A DNA stretch of 64,000 nucleotides, taken from assembly GCA_015680905.1 (NCBI GenBank), contig JADFTS010000034.1, positions 62,001 through 126,000 on the forward strand, in the 5' to 3' direction. The notes beneath the pieces are model-generated. The model did not search any database. It was not told where the DNA came from and saw nothing but the letters and a program-made list of their open reading frames with translations. Below are positions 46,422 through 58,464 of this stretch, in pieces (within the stretch, counting starts at the first letter, position 1; each line of letters opens with the position of its first letter). A program made the translations under genes and the position numbers. Source of the stretch: Coptis chinensis. Lineage: Eukaryota > Streptophyta > Magnoliopsida > Ranunculales > Ranunculaceae.

Positions 46422-48655
46422 AAAGTTGCTGATGGACATTTTGCTACAGCGGTAAAAATGTTGTCATCATCAGGAGTTGCCTCCAATATTGTGGAGACCA
46501 TATGTGCATTAGAGGAGAAACACCCGATGCAACAACCACCGGTAAGACCAACTGTTCCTTTTGCTGAGCCCCCTTTAGTGGTAGAGAGAGACGCCTTATT
46601 GTCATGCATTTGGTTGTTTTTGAAAGGTACTTCTTATGGTCGTGATGGTCTTCGAGCTCAGTATATGTTGGATGTCATGAGTGGTGTTACAATAGCTATA
46701 TCGTCTAATTTACTAGATGCATTGATCCCTGTGGTGAATCTTTGGTTACAGGGATAATGTCCACATACAATCGTTAGCGGAATTCATTGTGAGTGCTCCG
46801 CTTACTCCACTTCTTAAGCCGGATAATAGTATTCGTCCTTTAGCTGTGGGCAAGGTTTGGCAGCGTCTGGTCTCCAAGATTGCAATAAAAGGAGTTTCCA
46901 AAGATGTGGTAGGGTACTTACAAAATTTTTAGTATGGGCTGCGGGGTTGGTGTTTATGGTGGAGCAGAAGCGATTTTGCATGGTGTCAACCGTATAGTGC
47001 ATGCTAACAGTGACAGTACCTCTATTTCGATGCTGCTTGTAGATTTTCAGAATGCTTTTAACATGGTTAATCAAACTACCATGTTGAGAGAGGTTCGTAT
47101 CTGTTGCCCGGCTATTGCCCCTTGGGTAGAGTACTTGTATTGTCAACCTACGAGGTTATATTTGGGAGATGGCTGCATCTAACAAGGCGACCCTTTGGGT
47201 CCTCTTCTCTTTGCACTGGTGTTGCATCCCCTGATTCTACATATCCAGTCCAGTTGTCAGTTATTGCTAGAAGCTTGGTACCTAGATGATGGGACTCTGA
47301 TCGGAGATACAGAACAGGTGGTGATAGCTTTGGGTATGATTCAGAAAGAAGGTCCTTCTTACGGGCTGGTTCTTAATGTGGCTAAAACTGAGATATTTTG
47401 GCCATCACTGGATCCACGTCACTCTAGTCCGGGTCTCTTTTCTTCAGATTTGTCCTGTCCTTAGCAATGATTCATCCTTTGCCATGGGCCTTGCTCGCAA
47501 GCGTATTGAAAATGTTATGTCTTTGATGGACCGTTTAGCTGCATTAGAAGATCCATAGTGTGAGTTATCACTTTTATATGCTTGTGTTAGGCTCTCTAAG
47601 TTGGTCTTTGTGATTCGTACTTGTCCAGTACTCTTTTTCAGAGAGGCAGCTAAGACTTTTGATCGGCATCTCTGCAGTGTTCTCCAAGGTATTGTGGTTT
47701 CAGATGGTCCTGGCTTCGGTGATATACATTGGCGTTTATCGACACACCCATTACGTCTTGGTAGGTTAGGTATTTATTGTGCCACTGATATCTCTACTTT
47801 TGCTTTTGTGGCCTCCTGTTGTCAGACCTCTAAGCATCAGAACCACATTCTTAAGAGTTATAGCCCAGTGCCTTTGGATGAGATTCTTGATGTTGCTAGC
47901 AATGCATTGCATCTCTGTATTCCTGATTTTGACCACAATTCTATGATTGTGAATGTTACCGTCCCGTCAAAACTACAAAATGTTTTGGCGGAAACGTTCT
48001 ATGGTAAGATTGTTGCTGGTATTGAGAGGGAGTTTGTGTTATCTGCTCGTCAGAAAGCAGTCATTGGATGCTTGCAATCAGAACATGCAAATGATTTTCT
48101 ACTTGCTATCCCGATGGAGGGACTTGGATAGTGTATGTCGCCGGTGGAGTACATTTTGTGTGATGCATTTTAGAGGGTTGGAGTACAAGTGAAGAAAGAA
48201 GCTCTTGTTAATTTTCTCACTGATCCGAAATGAGGGCAGATCGACACTTAAGTCTTCGGATGTCTTGATCTACAGTTGGTCTGAGAGAAAATATGCATGT
48301 GTTGATGTAACTGGAATCTCTCCGTTTGCAAGGTTGGGGAATGGTGGCTTTGAGGTGGGAGAAGTAGCTAAGAGAGCAGCGATGGAGAAATTGAAAAGCT
48401 TGAGGAAGCTTGCAGAGCTAACCAGCATTGTTTCATTCTGTTTAATTTTGACACTTTCGGTTTCTTGGAACAACAGTCTATTGAGCTCCTCAAGCGACTT
48501 TAGAAAGTTATGGAAAGTAACGTAATGACAGCTGGTTCTAACGAGTTTGTATTTAGGAGGATAGGATTTGCTATTCAGAAAGGACTTGTAGCGCAACTTG
48601 TTGCACGCTTGTCCTAATCATGTCATTTGTAAAACTCATTATCATTTTCAATAAA
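46422..48655 (+). mobile_element. RT-array unit G
   Basis: Full span. Polymerase frame from 46934 (GGAEAILHGVNRIVHAN) to 47464. A deletion removes the residues just before QGDPLGP (near 47180). Catalytic WYLDDGTLIGD is retained, and 47601-48131 is the longest open C-terminal frame (LRLGRLGIYCATD, AKDFLL-like to PMEGLG). Frame interruptions at 47180, 47462 and 48130. Confidence 0.86.
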
Positions 48656-48867
48656 ATTACCACTTCAAAAAAATAAAATGATGCATATTAGGTTACAAAC
48701 AAAAAAAAAAAAAAAAAAAAATTGATGTATATTAAGTTACCAAAAAAAATTAAAAATTAAAATAAATAAACAACTAATGATGTATATTAAGTTACCAAAA
48801 AAAAAGGAAAAACTGATATATATTAAGTTACCATTAAAAAAAAAAAATAACTATTCGATGCTTGCAG
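48656..48867 (+). repeat. A-rich minisatellite linker
   Basis: Four copies of the linker unit, ending in attcgatgcttgcag. Confidence 0.9.
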
Positions 48868-48969
48868 AAAGTTGCTGATGGACATTTTGCTGCAGCGGTA
48901 AAAGTGTTGTCATCATCAGGAGTTGCCTCCAATACTGTGGAGACCATATGTGCATTAGATGATAAGCAC
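48868..48969 (+). mobile_element. RT-array unit H (first 100 bp)
   Basis: Begins at the common start and breaks after gatgataagcaccc into taagagcccaaaact, the same junction as unit D. It marks the right edge of the array. Confidence 0.87.
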
Positions 48970-49080
48970 CCTTATAAGAGCCCAAAACTATAATTTTAAC
49001 CCCTTAATAATATTACATTTAGACCAATTATGTGTATAATAAGTAAGAGTTAGTACTGTTTATGTGCTTTTATGTATTTC
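48970..49080. repeat. Right flank of the array, copy 2 (left part)
   Basis: Matches 37862-37970 (taagagcccaaaactata, ttaataatattacattta, aagagttagta). Continuation of the match is found again only at 50545, beyond inserted elements. Confidence 0.8.
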
Positions 49081-49430
49081 CACTACACCATAACAAAAAT
49101 TTTCTAACAATTGCAATTTCTCATTTGTAACACATATACATCCGTTAGTAAATTAATAACAGCTAGTGTTCCGTTACATAATTACTTAACCGTTAGTAAG
49201 CTAACGGAATTATTTTGTGACGTTTGTAGAGATATTAACTAACGGATGTACAAGTGTGACTAATGTTAAAATCTAATCAGAAAATTTGAGACCAATTAAA
49301 AAAATAAAAGAAAGAAGGCAAAAAATTTAGCGGGACTTTTTTCACCTCGGCCGCTCATTAGGTTAGCGAACAATACCCTTTTGAAAAATTAAACAAAACA
49401 AAACAAAAAACGAATGGAGCAAGTTTATAT
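49081..49430 (+). mobile_element. Possible CACTA-type transposon end
   Basis: Starts cactacaccataacaaaaat, like the CACTA terminal sequence of plant En/Spm elements. It is followed by subterminal short repeats on both strands around the word ccgttagt and its complement (ctaacgg), which occur five to six times in 49140-49260. No second end was identified, so it may be a fragment. Confidence 0.5.
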
Positions 49431-49439
49431 GGAATCAAT

Positions 49440-50540
49440 ATATCCACCCTCGCTATGCAGCCTTTGGCGGGAAATACTAAGACGAGGTGTGCCCATAGAT
49501 GTGCATGTTTAGAAAGTTGGTGTGCATTTAACATCTTATTTGTTGTCTCTGTAAAGATCATATTAAGTCATTTACCCATTTGTTCGATATGCACCTTCTC
49601 TCAAAAGCTTTGGAAGTGGATTGCGTTAGCTTTTAACTGCTTCACCCCTCTCCTAAACTTCAGTTTAGCGATGAATTTAGCTAAACTATGGAGCAGTAGA
49701 ATACAACACTTATGGAGCTCAACCATCATTGCAGGAATGGTAAGCATTTGGAAAAAGAGAAATAAAGTGTATTTTGACAATAAAGTGGGTAACTTGTGGA
49801 ATGTAAGTTACACGTCAAAATACAGGTAAAGATGTCGGCCAGACTCTCCAAAACACATAGCTGGAACACCGGGTTTTGGGATGTCAATCCAAGACCAAGG
49901 AGAGCACCAAGCATCAAATAATGTTGCTGGATACCTCCTTACAACAATATCATTAAGCTTAATATCGATGGTTCAACTATGGGTAACCCAGGTCCATCAG
50001 GCATTGGTATAGCTTTTAGAAACTGCTTGGGTGAATTCCTTCTCACCGTGTGGCAGAATATTGGAGTGGGCACAAACTTCATAGTTGAGTGTCTAGCAAT
50101 TATTATGGGGGTCGAAACTGCTTTACACAAAGGTTGGAAACAACTATGCATGGGTAGAGTCCGATTCTGAAGCGGCTGTCAAGGCTTTTGAGAATGACCA
50201 GATCCCTTGGGAGCTTGTATCGAGATGGTTGAGCTGCAAACTTGAAGTTCAATCCATCAAATTCACCGCAATTTGGCGAGAGGCCAATATCACTGCAGAT
50301 GCATGAGTTGGTGGTGGTCTGCAAAACCAAGAGAAGTTCATTTACCTAGGAAGACCAAGTTGGATTCACAAGTGGGAAGCTCCTTTCCAAGTCTTCTACA
50401 TATTTAAATGAATTATAACTAGATTTAGGTTTGATTTGGCAAAAATATTGTGTATGTGAGTCTGTTGTCTACACTAATCATTTTTGTATTCTTTTCCTTT
50501 TCTTTTAATACAATTTAAACTTACCTAGCAAATTAAAAAA
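49440..50540 (+). mobile_element. LINE 3' region (RNase H), plus strand
   Basis: 5'-truncated. The 49580-49830 part resembles the zinc-binding RT tail with WSSTIIAGMVSIWKKRNKV. Positions 49960-50410 encode an RNase H domain (NIDGSTMGNPGPSGIGIAFR, FIVECLAIIMGVETALHKG, EANITADA) with a few frame breaks, ending in KWEAPFQVFYIFK. The 3' UTR ends tttaatacaatttaaac and then aaattaaaaaa. Related to the LINE tails at 11310-11656 and 40673-41682. Confidence 0.8.
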
Positions 50541-51450
50541 TGTTTAGCGCTTCTAAACTGGTTCTCCTCTTAAATCTCACAACATATGTTATTATCAAAA
50601 CACAAAATTAACCTTGCTTATTATTTTGTTCAACGAGCACATTTGAGTAGCACACCGAACAGATTTATCACAATAAAAAAAAACCAATATTTCACAGATG
50701 CAATTCCATTCCCATCATATTATCAAAGTATTACAAAAAAATTTGTAATAATTTATCGAATTACTTTTTTTTTTTTTTTTCAATAATCAATTTATCGAAT
50801 TACATGCAAATATATATAAATGCTCCATTTTCATTATTAACAATTTAACATCCGCACATTTACTCTTATTTTTCTTTGTATAATGGTCTTAAATTGGTAA
50901 GTCACACGTGCACATTTTATTATTATTATTGTTTATTCGGGGAGAGTGATGACGATGGCTACTAGGCAACATGATCAAGTCTGTGATAAAAGCAAGTGAG
51001 TTGTTAAACTGTAGGAACGGTGTTAAAAACATTTTGCAGCTAATCTTATGAAAATGGAACTTGTTTTATGGGTTTAGGAGGCATCCAACCTTTGTAGGAA
51101 AGTTGAGCTTTTATAAGAAGGTTGTTCAAGTTTAAGCTTTTTTAAGTGAGCAGAGTGAGAATGAGAAGAAGGAAAGATTGAGATTGTACAAAAAAAGTCA
51201 GTATATAACTATATAATCATCATAATTAACTGTGCAACTAGAAAAGGCGGAAAATTTGGTGGGGTGGGTTGGATTTGTTGGAGAGACATCTCCGTAACAC
51301 CTGTCGTCGACATTACCAATGGGCTTCTTCCTTTTTTTGTATATAAATAAAAAGTTTGTTTCTTTGTAAACATGGGTTTCTTTTCCAACCCATCGACGAC
51401 GACAAGAAGAAGAAGAAGAATGGCTAATTGATTCATAGTAATTATTAGTA
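50541..51450. other. Array flank copy 2 (right part) and RUS6 upstream region
   Basis: 50545-50680 matches 38430-38610. From about 50940 to 51450 sequence becomes less AT-rich and includes a GAAGAAGAA stretch at 51401-51420, plausible 5' leader or promoter of the gene starting at 51451. No other gene seen. Confidence 0.5.
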
Positions 51451-54400
51451 ATGCCTCCCCTCCACCGAATCAAGCAGCAATCTTCTTCTTCTTCCGCGGT
51501 TGTTACCCAAACCATAACGTCTTCGTCGTCTCAAGATGCCCACCAGCTTCTCGTGAGAGAGACCCTTCGCATAAGTGCCAATCTTGCCTCATCATCATCA
51601 CATGCTCCTGCTTCTGTCCTAATCGAGGATGCCCAATTCATCAATTCCAGCTTGAGAGTCATCTGTTGCGAGGAACTTGACGGCCGACGCTGGAAGTATG
51701 TCGCGGAAACAGACACCTCTTCTTCTTCTTCTTCTTCTGCTAAATTCAACAACAGGCCTTCTTCTTCATCTGTTCGCGCCATCAGCTTACAGGCTCCCCA
51801 ACCTCCCATCGATGTACTACTACTTTTCTTATTCATTCAATTTCCCAATTTATAAACTATTACTTTATTCATTGTAAATTATTACTTTATTCATTGTTAA
51901 TTATGCATCATTTGTATAATGTTGTTTTCTAATAACACAAATTAAATTTTACTTTTCTCTTTGGACTTGTTCAAATAATCCCTCATATGAAAATATATAA
52001 ATAAATTTCTTTATCAATGTAAAACCAATTCTTTCTATCCTGGCCTCTGTATTATTTTTATTATTATTATTGTCTCTCTCTTTTACTGCCGAGTTTGTGC
52101 TGCAAAGCCATTTATTTGTTCTGTTTACTAATATTTTTATATGCATCATGCACTCTACTTACCATGCAGGAGTTTATGTCCTTCATAAGATCCTATGTCG
52201 TGCCTGAAGGTTTCCCGGACAGCGTTTCCACTTCTTATGTGCCATATATGAAATGGAGAGCTTTAAAGGTACGCTGTTTATCTACTTAAATATTCTTATT
52301 ATCTCTAAGCAATTGGATATTGGCCATAAAAGACCAAAACCATACTAACACAAAACATAACACATCCGATTTTACTCCTTTTGAATGCTAATTTGATGAG
52401 CTCATGTTCCTTCAGCACTTCTTCGGTGGAGCCATGGGTGTTTTCACTACACAGGCATTGCTCAGTTCGGTTGGACTTTCTAGAGATAGAGCTACTTCAG
52501 GGGCTGTTGCAATTAACTGGATACTCAAGGTGAAGCAAATCTCATTTGCAAAGCTATTCATTATCTGAAATCAATCTCTTTTTTTTTTTTTAAAACGCTT
52601 TTAAACAATTTGCCCTTGACGCTTATGAAACAATTGGCGCCTTCACAGGGAAAAATTCATTTAAGGGAAATGGTAATTTGAAGAATCTCACAACCCAAAA
52701 AAAAAAATGTAATATATACATGTTTTTGAGTAGCTAGATTTTGTCATCCCATCAAATCTTGTTACACATATGAAGAAGTCAAGTCTGGTGGGTGGTTTAA
52801 CTTCTTAGAGATTTTGCTGTTACTTCGACACATAAGCACAATGTATATCTACTGATAAACAGTTATGGCACCCCTTGATGTAGAGAAATTAGGAACTACC
52901 CGAAAATTAGATTACCACTTTGAGTATTAGTCTATTAGATAGTATAAAAGATGGCTTCGGGGAAAGATAGTTTAAATTGGTTTTGCAGGTATTCTAATTC
53001 TAAGTCACCGCTTGGTTAAGGGGAATCATTGAAATCCAGGGTGTGTAGTCTAAATAAATATGAGATAAAAACATTAAGTAACTGAGGTAAACATAGCCGT
53101 TTTCTTTGTTATGTTGGTAATCTTAAACATTATGAGCATTTAACTTAAAACCAATTAGCGGTAAGTGGAGGTCCCAGAAACATTTATACCGTACTGCAAG
53201 GCTTGACGCATCCCATGGGGGACTATAACAAACATCTCAACAGGTAACTTTACAAGTTAAAGTACTTAAGGGACGTAAAACAATGTTCGTTCCGTTGTCA
53301 ATTTCATTTGGTTATTATGGATTGCTCTTAATGGACTACTGATTCTTAACGTTTTGTTTATGCAATGTTTGATTGGAGGCTTCAATCCTCCTAAACTAAA
53401 TCCATTAAAGTATTCATCGGTCTGGATGGTGGTTTTTTTTCTGCTGTAGAACTGTACTCTTAGTCTTATCTCTTGAAGATTTCTATCAATCTCTGTGAAA
53501 TCTACAGATCTTGTAGGCTTCCTAGCACTGCCCAACGATGAATCCCATTTGAAGACAAAACACCCAAACAACGTCTCTCTTCATTCCTCCCATATACTGG
53601 ATCAGTGAGAGAGATGTGGCATTAGTATCGTTAGTTGGTGTTGCTACAATGTTTGATCTCGTAGAGATGCATCTACTGTTTTTTTTTTGAAATTGAATTT
53701 GTTCTTATGTTCAGGATTTATATTTTTAAGCTGTGGGTTCCCTTTTACATAATTAAGCTTTTGCAAAATGTTTTGCTCAATTCTAGGATGGGGCAGGTCG
53801 TATCGGGAAAATGCTTTTCGCAAGGCAAGGAAAGAAATTCGACTATGATTTAAAACAGGTAAAGTTGCTCTTACAGACATATTGTCCTCTTTAGCATTAT
53901 CAATAAAAAATATTCTCTTCTTTTAAACTTCTTTCCTACTATGACCTTTTCCAATTACTGAAACGTGTTGCAGCTTCGATTTTCTGGTGATCTCTTGATG
54001 GAGTTAGGTGCTGGGGTAGAGTTGGCAACTGCCCTCGTGCCACACCTTTTCCTGCCATTGGCTTGTGCTGCCAATGTGGCAAAGGTTGGAGTCATTTGTT
54101 TTTTACTTTTCTTTTTTAAATCCTTCAGACCTTCATATATCTTTGGTTGAAGAAAACGTAACCTTGTTCGTTTCACTTCTTTCATTTAGAATGTTGCTGC
54201 TGTAACATCTACATCAACTCGAACTCCAATATATAAAGCCTTTGCGAAAGGAGAGAACATTGGGGATGTCACTGCAAAAGGAGAATGTGTTGGCAATATT
54301 GCAGATCTGGTATGTTATCTCTGCTGTTTATTTCTTGCAACCTAACCATAGTCACAAAATGCAGTTCTTCTCTATAAAAAACGTGAAAAGCCGGTGTTTT

Positions 54401-56763
54401 GTGCTCTTCAACTCTAAAAGACAAATACATGATGAAAAATGGGAAAGGTGATAAGAATCCAAGCCGTTATATAGAAAAATGTTGTGCAAAGTGTTTATTG
54501 GTCTCTTATTCCAACCCAGACATTGTCAGTAACTCTAAATCTACACTTTGCATAACTAGCTATTTTCTAAAGTTTTAAAACAGAATTGAGTTAAGCATTT
54601 GTAGCTGCCCACGTACTACTTCACTTACACTCCTGACACGGGAATTTAATGGTTTATATGTTATATATATTACTACCCGCCCTACTTCTCAGTATATCTT
54701 TGCGTCTGCAACAAGGTTATTCTGTTTTTAATTTGTCTTGTACCTCAGATGTTAGCCACTTGCAGTCAGTGTATTTCACATTATTTGAGATTTTGGTCCA
54801 TGTACAAATGGAAACTCATGTCTTATGTTAGATATATCTACACAGGATATATATGTTTATACTAATGTGAATATATTATTGATAGTTGCATTTGAACTTC
54901 CTATTTTGAAGCTGGGGACAGGGTTGAGTATCATGATATCCAAAAAGAATCCATCCTTGGTTTCCACCTTTACACTTCTCTCATGCGGATATATTCTCAG
55001 CTCATACAATGAGGTGTGCTCTACACCCCCAATAAACACCCCCCCCCTCTCTCCCTTCCCTTCCCTTCCCCCTTCCCTTGTACCTGAGTACAAGTTCTTT
55101 TCCCCCATCTTACTGCTGTTGTTTGGCTGAAGTTGCAACTTGTTATTTGGCTTTGCTTTTCATCAGGTCAAGTCTGTAGTATTGCGGACTTTGAATCGCG
55201 CAAGATTCACTTTGGCAGTTGAATCTTTCCTTGAGACTGGTTAGTGAGCCTATAAAATTTAAACAGAGCAATGATAAAAGAGTGCTTTGCCATCTGATCA
55301 ATTCTTAAAACTTGTTCTTATTCTATAGGTGATGTACCCTCATTGCAGGTGGGAAATATGAGGGAAAGCGTCTTCACTTTCCCATGGTCAAAGAATAGGC
55401 CCATTGTGCTAGGTAGTCTTTATGTGATAATGGGTTTCGATTGTTTCAATTTTTTACCTGAACTTCTAAGTTCAAATCCACTCTAATTCTTTTACCAGGG
55501 TCGAGGTTTAAAGACGCATTCCAGGAGCCTGATTCATACCTCACTATCGAGCCCCTGTTTAAGTGTATGTCTTATAAATAGTAATCCATTACTTGATTAA
55601 AGGAGAGATCTGTTAAGCAGAGTGCGCCTTTTCTTATATGCATCGAGGGTTCCGTTTATTTTATTTTTATAATTTTCTTCTTCTTTTTTTCTGGTAACTG
55701 TAACTGTTTATTTATTTGCTTACTTATTCATGCTTTTTCTGACAGAACGAAAGATATATTGTCACTTATAATCCCTTGAAGGGTAATATTTACGCTTTAC
55801 TCAAAGATAAGGCGAAGTCTGATGACATTCTAAAAGCTGCTTACCATGTGAGTATTGAAAATGAGACCCATTGACCAGAAAAATGCTTCAGTATACTAAA
55901 AGCTAAAATTCTGGTATTACAGGCACATGTGCTTTTGCATTTCATCCGTTCTTCAGATAAACGTGACTCTTCAGTGTCCAAGCACGATGGAAATGACCTT
56001 TTGGATTTCATTGGATCCTTATCAACTCATCATTCCTTGCCAACAACTATTGATATTGAGGCGCATATTGCTGAGTCCTGTAAGATTGTCTCGAGCTCAT
56101 ATGGAGTGTTTAAAAAGAAAGCGTCTGAACAGGTACTTATAAAGGAAGTACTATCTTTGTATGTTTCACTAGATGCAATGCATCTTTTAGTTGCATTCTA
56201 GTGATTCTACTATTACAGGAGCATGATGGTTTTCTCAGTAGACAGTGTTATCTGTTCTGCTAGTTTCATATATTGAAATCATAGTTTTTGGGGTTTCAAT
56301 TTTCATCATTTTTTCAAATATAGGTTATTTGTCTTCAACTCTTTATTCATTGACAACTTGGTTAAATATGCATATACACATAATTTGATGACTTTCTTTG
56401 GTAAATTGCCTTAGTAGGCTGCATCTGCAATGGCAGACAAACACCAACTATAATATGAGACATTAAATTAAGAAAGCATCAAAATATATGTGGTGGGTGA
56501 GGTGTTTGAAATGAAATTGACATTAAAAGTAGTCTTATTATTAGATTTTCCCGCCCACTAAGAGATCTACATCCTAAAACTCATCTGGATCACAATTTTT
56601 AAACAAAGTACAGTCTTCTCTGGCTCTCTGCAATGGTTTTGTATTGCTCCGTTTGGGTTTTGGAATAATGTGTTTCACTCTTCTGAAACTTGTGATCTTG
56701 TTGCTGCAGGGATGGATGATGTCAGATTCATTGCTCAACCCAGGGCGAGCTCGACTTTATTAA
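51451..56763 (+). CDS. ROOT UVB SENSITIVE 6-like protein (DUF647), 13 exons
   Basis: RUS proteins are DUF647 members with roles in plant development and UV-B or auxin responses; the molecular activity is not settled. Exons: 51451-51813, 52170-52268, 52416-52529, 53787-53858, 53974-54084, 54190-54309, 54912-55013, 55167-55239, 55329-55412, 55499-55563, 55746-55847, 55923-56132, 56710-56763; about 522 residues against roughly 500 for RUS6. Residues 1-115 are Ser-rich and variable. DUF647 follows: FMSFIRSYVVPEGFPDSV, GRIGKMLFARQGKKFDYDLK, LMELGAGVELATALVPHLFL, NVAAVTSTSTRTPIYKAFAK, ENIGDVTAKGECVGNIADL, NRARFTLAVESFLETG, then AKSDDILKAAYHAHVLLHF and a C-terminal tail. All borders are GT-AG except intron 10 (55564-55745), which in the frame-keeping join starts TG instead of GT. 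Confidence 0.9.
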
Positions 56764-58464
56764 CTACTGCAGTACAGAATATACCTCAGGTTTTTGAAAG
56801 TTAAGCATGGTTGGTCTGGACTGCTTACATGTACAGGGTTGCAACTGAAATAGGGATGGAGCTTCTCAAGCAAATCAAAGCGCCCACAGGTTTTCTGTTT
56901 TGTTGCTGTATTCACGTTCATGGTATCCCGAGCACGTCATTATATTGCTTGAATGTGTAATAATATGATTTTAAGGGTCTTATGAAGGAAGATGTGACAA
57001 TGGTGGATTCCTTGTAAAGCTGTCTTTTAATTCAATCCAGGATGCTGCTGGTTGAAGTCTTCAATCCAGCCACATTAGAATTTAGAACAGTGTCAAATGA
57101 ACTATTAACTTCAATCTCTGATCTCGTGAGAGCCATTAGAAATGTGTGATTACGGCACGACCGCATGAGTGTACCCTTGAACTTCTGCTCCAAGAAAATG
57201 CTGTCGCTCTTACATCTTGGTAGTTTCCGAAATGACTCTCCCTTTGCTAAAAATTCCCTGCAGTCGAGTAACTATGCCAACGCACAAGTGAAAAGAAGTA
57301 TGAAATTACGAAAGACCGATCAAATTTTTGATTAAATATGGAAAATGAGATTTCAATCAAAAGAAAACATTTCAAATGTAACTTTTACGAAGAATTGTGA
57401 AACACTTATAGTTAATTAGATCAAGACCTAAATGAAAACTTTTGTTTCTGGTGCAACAGCTACATATGGTCGGCTATAAATAATTGGATCAGAAAAAATT
57501 GGATGTCGACTTTTTCACCACAAAAAAATAAGCTCGAACTTACCTTTTAAAAAGCTAAATGAATTGCAAAAACAATTAAAAAGATTTCTAGAATTTTTAA
57601 CATATATTCCAATATTTTTCTATTTCAATGATATTTGGTTTTGATATCTGAAAAATTTTTAAAAAAACTGGATCGAATTGGATGTGTTTTCAAAATAGTT
57701 TACAAACGATTAATTTCAAAACATATAGCGAGTCTATTTCATATACTTAAATTGTCTATTTTACAAACCAAATAAAAATCAAGAAAACAATATTGTCATT
57801 CTAGTACATGTCTCAATTTATAATTCCTATTTTCGAATTAATGTTAAAAACACGATGTCTGAATGAGTTGTCTAAATTATTTTCTTGAATTAATACATTT
57901 CAAAATGATTGCTAAATGAATGTATTAACTGGATAAAAAATAATTATTCTAAAAGAGAATCCAATTATATAATTCAAATTTCCGATTTATTTAAAACTCT
58001 TTATCCAATCTGAAATCACCCCTATTATCATCCATATTTCCATTGCCAACTTTTAATGTAACATATGAGAAAACCTCACAAACCTTTTTGAAAAAACTGT
58101 TTGATCAGTGTGTTCGTTCATGGAGAAAACTCTTGTACGAAACTCTTAAAGGAACCCCAGACACTAGCAATTTTAAAAAAATCCCCGAACGCTTTATGTT
58201 AGACAAATAGAGAACCAATACAAGCAAATCAAAACAAAGTATGGACCTCTATTATCTTTCTTGTTTTGAGTCTACAATTTTTCATGATACAGTCTTACTC
58301 CCCAAACCACATATATAATTTAATTTAAACAGCATCTTTGCAACAGGGAATATCTTCTGATCCTCGACTTTTACAAAACAGACTTCATTGACAAGCATCA
58401 TGCGTCATATTTTGGCCTACTGCAACACATTTGGCTGCGGCTCGACACACAGAACTACAATCTA
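56764..58464. other. Tail-to-tail intergenic region
   Basis: Contains the presumed 3' UTRs of the RUS6-like gene (to about 57050) and of the SART3-like gene. The middle is AT-rich with no recognisable gene or mobile element. Confidence 0.5.

Noticed and set aside
34416-48867. Regularly spaced repeats considered as a CRISPR-like array
   Set aside because: The linkers are A-rich minisatellites in a plant genome with repeated, not unique, spacers.
51531-51836. Minus-strand ORF opposite RUS6 exon 1
   Set aside because: Antisense shadow of the Ser-rich N-terminus; the plus-strand exon joins in frame to DUF647.
54825-55130. ORF extending beyond RUS6 exon 7 on both sides
   Set aside because: Only 54912-55013 matches DUF647; the right part is a C-rich low-complexity intron.
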